A stretch of 7,374 bases of DNA from an uncultured Bacillaceae bacterium (GTDB taxonomy: Bacteria > Bacillota > Bacilli > Bacillales > Alkalibacillaceae), in the NCBI GenBank assembly GCA_937958375.1, contig CALGNY010000176.1, forward strand, positions 1-7,374, in the 5' to 3' direction. Position 1 is the stretch's first letter. Every line of letters starts with the position of its first letter. The position numbers and the translations under genes were made by a program. The notes under the pieces were generated by a model. It did no database searches. It had not been told where the DNA came from and saw only the letters and a program-made list of their open reading frames with translations. Below are positions 5,488 to 7,374 of the stretch, one piece after another.

Positions 5488-5525
5488 AAAAAATCTCGCT
5501 GCACAAAATGGCAACGAGATTTTTA
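5488..5525. terminator. Bidirectional terminator between convergent genes
   Basis: AAAAATCTCG (5489-5498) pairs with CGAGATTTTT (5515-5524). After one mismatch, TGC (5500-5502) pairs with GCA (5511-5513), leaving an 8-base loop. The A-run on one side and T-run on the other make it work in both directions, ending the 125-residue gene on plus and the membrane protein gene on minus. Confidence 0.85.
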
Positions 5526-5529
5526 TGAA

Positions 5530-5958
5530 TTAAGAAGCTTTTGCTGTAGGAGTAGTAGCTGTTTCGTCTTCCATAAACGAGGTGATAATCAACCCAAGTG
5601 AAGACAATAACGTTAAATAACCACCAAACGATAAGAAAGATAGCAGGCCTGCACCATCTTTGGCAATCAATGCAACGAAGATCGCCAGTAAGAATGTGAC
5701 GATTCCGGTAATTCGGCTCCATTTCTTATCTCCCTTTTTGACGAGTGTGACCACCGCAAAGATCGGGATCAAGTACAGCACATAAAAGATGAGTCCGATT
5801 GAACTAATAAATAATGCTAATTCAGAAGTCAAATAATCCACAAGCTTGAAACCCGAAATGTTCAAATTTCCCAATAGTGAACTGACAGAAAACCATGGCA
5901 GGAAGAAAGACAGCAATAATACACCCGCCAAAACCATTCGAATCATTTTCTTCTCCAT
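5530..5958 (-). CDS. Four-helix integral membrane protein of unknown function
   Basis: The predicted protein has 142 residues and about four membrane helices: 7-27 (ending FFLPWFSV), 47-73, 82-100 and 104-128. A polar, probably extracytoplasmic loop with DYLTSE lies near 41-46, a basic cytoplasmic loop (VKKGDKKWSR, 73-82) follows helix 2, and the tail is acidic and Thr-rich (MEDETATTPTAKAS). The basic ends are consistent with both termini inside. No enzymatic or transporter motif is visible. The ATG at 5958 follows AAGGGGG by about 12 bases, slightly long; the ATG at residue 5 (5946) has GGAG 6 bases upstream and is an alternative start. It lies opposite the thiolase gene with a 206-base divergent spacer, and nothing links it functionally to its neighbours. 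Confidence 0.85.
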   Translation of the reverse strand: MEKKMIRMVLAGVLLLSFFLPWFSVSSLLGNLNISGFKLVDYLTSELALFISSIGLIFYVLYLIPIFAVVTLVKKGDKKWSRITGIVTFLLAIFVALIAKDGAGLLSFLSFGGYLTLLSSLGLIITSFMEDETATTPTAKAS

Positions 5959-6164
5959 CTTTTCTAGATTCCCCCTTACGTATTTATGCCTATTGTGTAG
6001 GTATAATTCACTATTTTATAGTTAGTTTTCAGAAAAAACAAGTCAATTTTAAAAACTTTACATCGCTTTTACAAAAATCAAGAAAATCTTTATGACAAAA
6101 CAAAATAACGTTGAAATAAGGTATGATAAGAGATAAGGATATTTTTACATATGGAGGAGATTCT
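5959..6164. promoter_or_regulatory. Divergent intergenic spacer with AT-rich promoter elements and a 13-base inverted repeat
   Basis: The stretch is strongly A/T-rich. For the thiolase (+), TATGAT at 6122-6127 is a fair -10, but no good -35 lies 16-18 bases upstream. TTGAAA (6111-6116) is wrongly placed for it. For the membrane protein (-), TTGACT and TATAAA are present but about 20 bases apart. The inverted repeat ACTAT-TTT-ATAGT (6010-6022) overlaps that TATAAA and could be an operator. A weaker repeat CCTA-TTGTG-TAGG lies at 5989-6001. Promoters must lie here, but their exact positions are uncertain. Confidence 0.35.
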
Positions 6165-7346
6165 ATGGGGAGTACATATCTCGTTGATGGCGCACGGACA
6201 GCTTTTGGGTCGTTCGGTGGTTCGTTTAAAGCAGAGCAGGCAGACAATTTGGGAGCAGCTACAGCGAAGGAAGCGTTAAAAAGAGCAAATGTTTCAGCAG
6301 ACTTGGTTGATCAAATTTTTTACGGAAACGTGATCCATTCGCATACGAATGCAGCTTATTTAGCACGGCATATTGGTTTGAAAGCCGGTGTCCCGCAAGA
6401 GGTTCCTGCACTGACGTTAAATCGCTTGTGCGGGTCTGGTGCACAGTCGGTCGTCTCGGCAGCCCAGGCTTTGATGCTCGGTGAAGGAGAGATCGCCCTA
6501 GCTGGTGGAGCAGAAAATATGTCGATGGCACCCTTTTCGAACTTTTCACAGCGGTTTGGTGGAAAGAAAATGGGAGCTTTGTCGTTCGAAGATATGCTTA
6601 CCAGTACATTGACGGATGAATATGCAGGAAGTGGAATGGGCATGACCGCTGAAAAGCTTGCTGAGCAATACGGCATCTCACGGGAAGAGCAAGATGCATT
6701 TGCATTGGAAAGCCAGCAAAGAGCGAGCGCCGCACGTGAATCCGGCCGTTTCGCTGAAGAAATCGTTCCTTATGAAGTGAAGACGAGAAAAGGGACAGTG
6801 ACCGTAGACCAGGATGAGCATATTAAGTCAGATGCTTCACTCGAAAAATTAGCGCAACTGCGTCCGTCATTCCAAAAAGATGGAACGGTTACGGCCGGAA
6901 ATGCTAGTGGTATCAACGACGGTGCTGCTTCAATGATCGTTGCAACGGATTCAGCTGTCGAAAAACACGGCCTTCAACCAATGGCGAGAATCATTTCCTG
7001 GGGAATTGCGGGTGTCGATCCGACGATCATGGGAATCGGCCCAGTTCCTGCAATTAAGCAAGCATTAAAGCGGGCAGAATTGACATTGGATGACATCGAT
7101 CTGATCGAAGTCAATGAAGCCTTTGCCGCACAATACCTAGCGGTAGAGAAGGAGCTCGGACTCGACCGTTCGAAGACGAATGTGAATGGCGGGGCGATCG
7201 CGCTCGGTCACCCTGTCGGTGTCAGCGGAACGCGATTACTTTTGAGCCTTGCTTATGAGCTGAAAAACAAAGGCAAGAAATACGGCATCGCTAGCTTATG
7301 TATTGGTGGAGGGCAAGGAATTGCCGTGCTGATTGAAGCGGTGTGA
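6165..7346 (+). CDS. Thiolase family acetyl-CoA C-acyltransferase
   Basis: The predicted protein has 393 residues, the usual thiolase length. Catalytic residues are all present: nucleophile Cys89 in NRLCGSG, Asn317 in the NEAFAAQ motif, His349 in GGAIALGHPVGVSGTR (342-357) and Cys379 in SLCIGGGQG. This matches the Cys89/Asn316/His348/Cys378 set of Zoogloea thiolase to within one residue. The enzyme either joins two acetyl-CoA to acetoacetyl-CoA or cleaves 3-ketoacyl-CoA in beta-oxidation; motifs alone do not separate these. It would be cytosolic and tetrameric, as the family is. The frame is open back to 6123, but GGAGGA (6153-6158) lies 6 bases before the ATG at 6165, and family alignment starts at STYLVDGARTAFG, so 6165 is the start. 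No terminator follows before the window edge 28 bases on, so a downstream co-transcribed gene is possible. Confidence 0.96.
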   Translation: MGSTYLVDGARTAFGSFGGSFKAEQADNLGAATAKEALKRANVSADLVDQIFYGNVIHSHTNAAYLARHIGLKAGVPQEVPALTLNRLCGSGAQSVVSAAQALMLGEGEIALAGGAENMSMAPFSNFSQRFGGKKMGALSFEDMLTSTLTDEYAGSGMGMTAEKLAEQYGISREEQDAFALESQQRASAARESGRFAEEIVPYEVKTRKGTVTVDQDEHIKSDASLEKLAQLRPSFQKDGTVTAGNASGINDGAASMIVATDSAVEKHGLQPMARIISWGIAGVDPTIMGIGPVPAIKQALKRAELTLDDIDLIEVNEAFAAQYLAVEKELGLDRSKTNVNGGAIALGHPVGVSGTRLLLSLAYELKNKGKKYGIASLCIGGGQGIAVLIEAV

Positions 7347-7374
7347 AGGTGAAGATATCTGTTCGAACTATTGA

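Noticed and set aside
5309..5722. 137-residue minus-strand frame spanning the convergent terminator
   Set aside because: It runs through the terminator and overlaps two better-supported genes; no ribosome site or recognisable pattern.
7349..7374. Possible start (GTG at 7349, VKISVRTI) of a following gene
   Set aside because: Only eight codons are visible and no clear ribosome site stands before it, so neither the start nor the product can be supported.

Overview
The window looks like a piece of a low-to-mid GC Bacillota chromosome, order Bacillales. Signs are strong AGGAGG-type ribosome sites, frequent GTG/TTG starts, a CshA-type DEAD-box helicase with an RGG tail, and an ECF sigma/anti-sigma pair of the SigX/SigM/SigW kind with a matching ECF promoter. 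Genus cannot be fixed from the sequence. No phage, insertion sequence, CRISPR array, tRNA or rRNA was seen.

Layout. (1) Positions 1-135 carry three copies of an 11-base motif AATGTCGNTGA (two direct, one inverted) ahead of the first gene. (2) 136-1567 (+) hold a 415-residue protein whose two ends read as an HslV/20S-proteasome beta-type Ntn hydrolase. About 140 mostly helical residues follow its first sheet, and a second helical stretch precedes the last strands. A 51-residue charged helical protein follows at once. A strong hairpin terminator (1571-1615) closes the unit. (3) 1614-3084 (-) hold an ECF sigma factor and its membrane anti-sigma factor. They are translationally coupled and sit behind a candidate self-recognised promoter. 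(4) 3181-4683 (-) is cshA, with its own terminator, a good SigA promoter and a leader of about 135 nt that can form competing hairpins next to two U-tracts. (5) 4948-5484 (+) is a divergent pair: a 40-residue single-pass membrane peptide and a 125-residue protein of unknown function. (6) 5530-5958 (-) is a four-helix membrane protein that shares a bidirectional terminator with the preceding gene. (7) 6165-7346 (+) is a complete thiolase with all catalytic residues.

How the parts relate. The sigma and anti-sigma genes form a classical envelope-stress switch. CshA is an RNA-remodelling housekeeping and cold-tolerance helicase. The thiolase belongs to acyl-CoA or acetyl-CoA metabolism. These are ordinary core genes and appear to be separate transcription units.

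The most unusual item is the proteasome-like gene with its small partner. It keeps the T1/D17/Lys active-site layout of HslV but is more than twice as long as HslV. The small membrane peptide plus unknown protein, and the cshA leader, are secondary items of interest.
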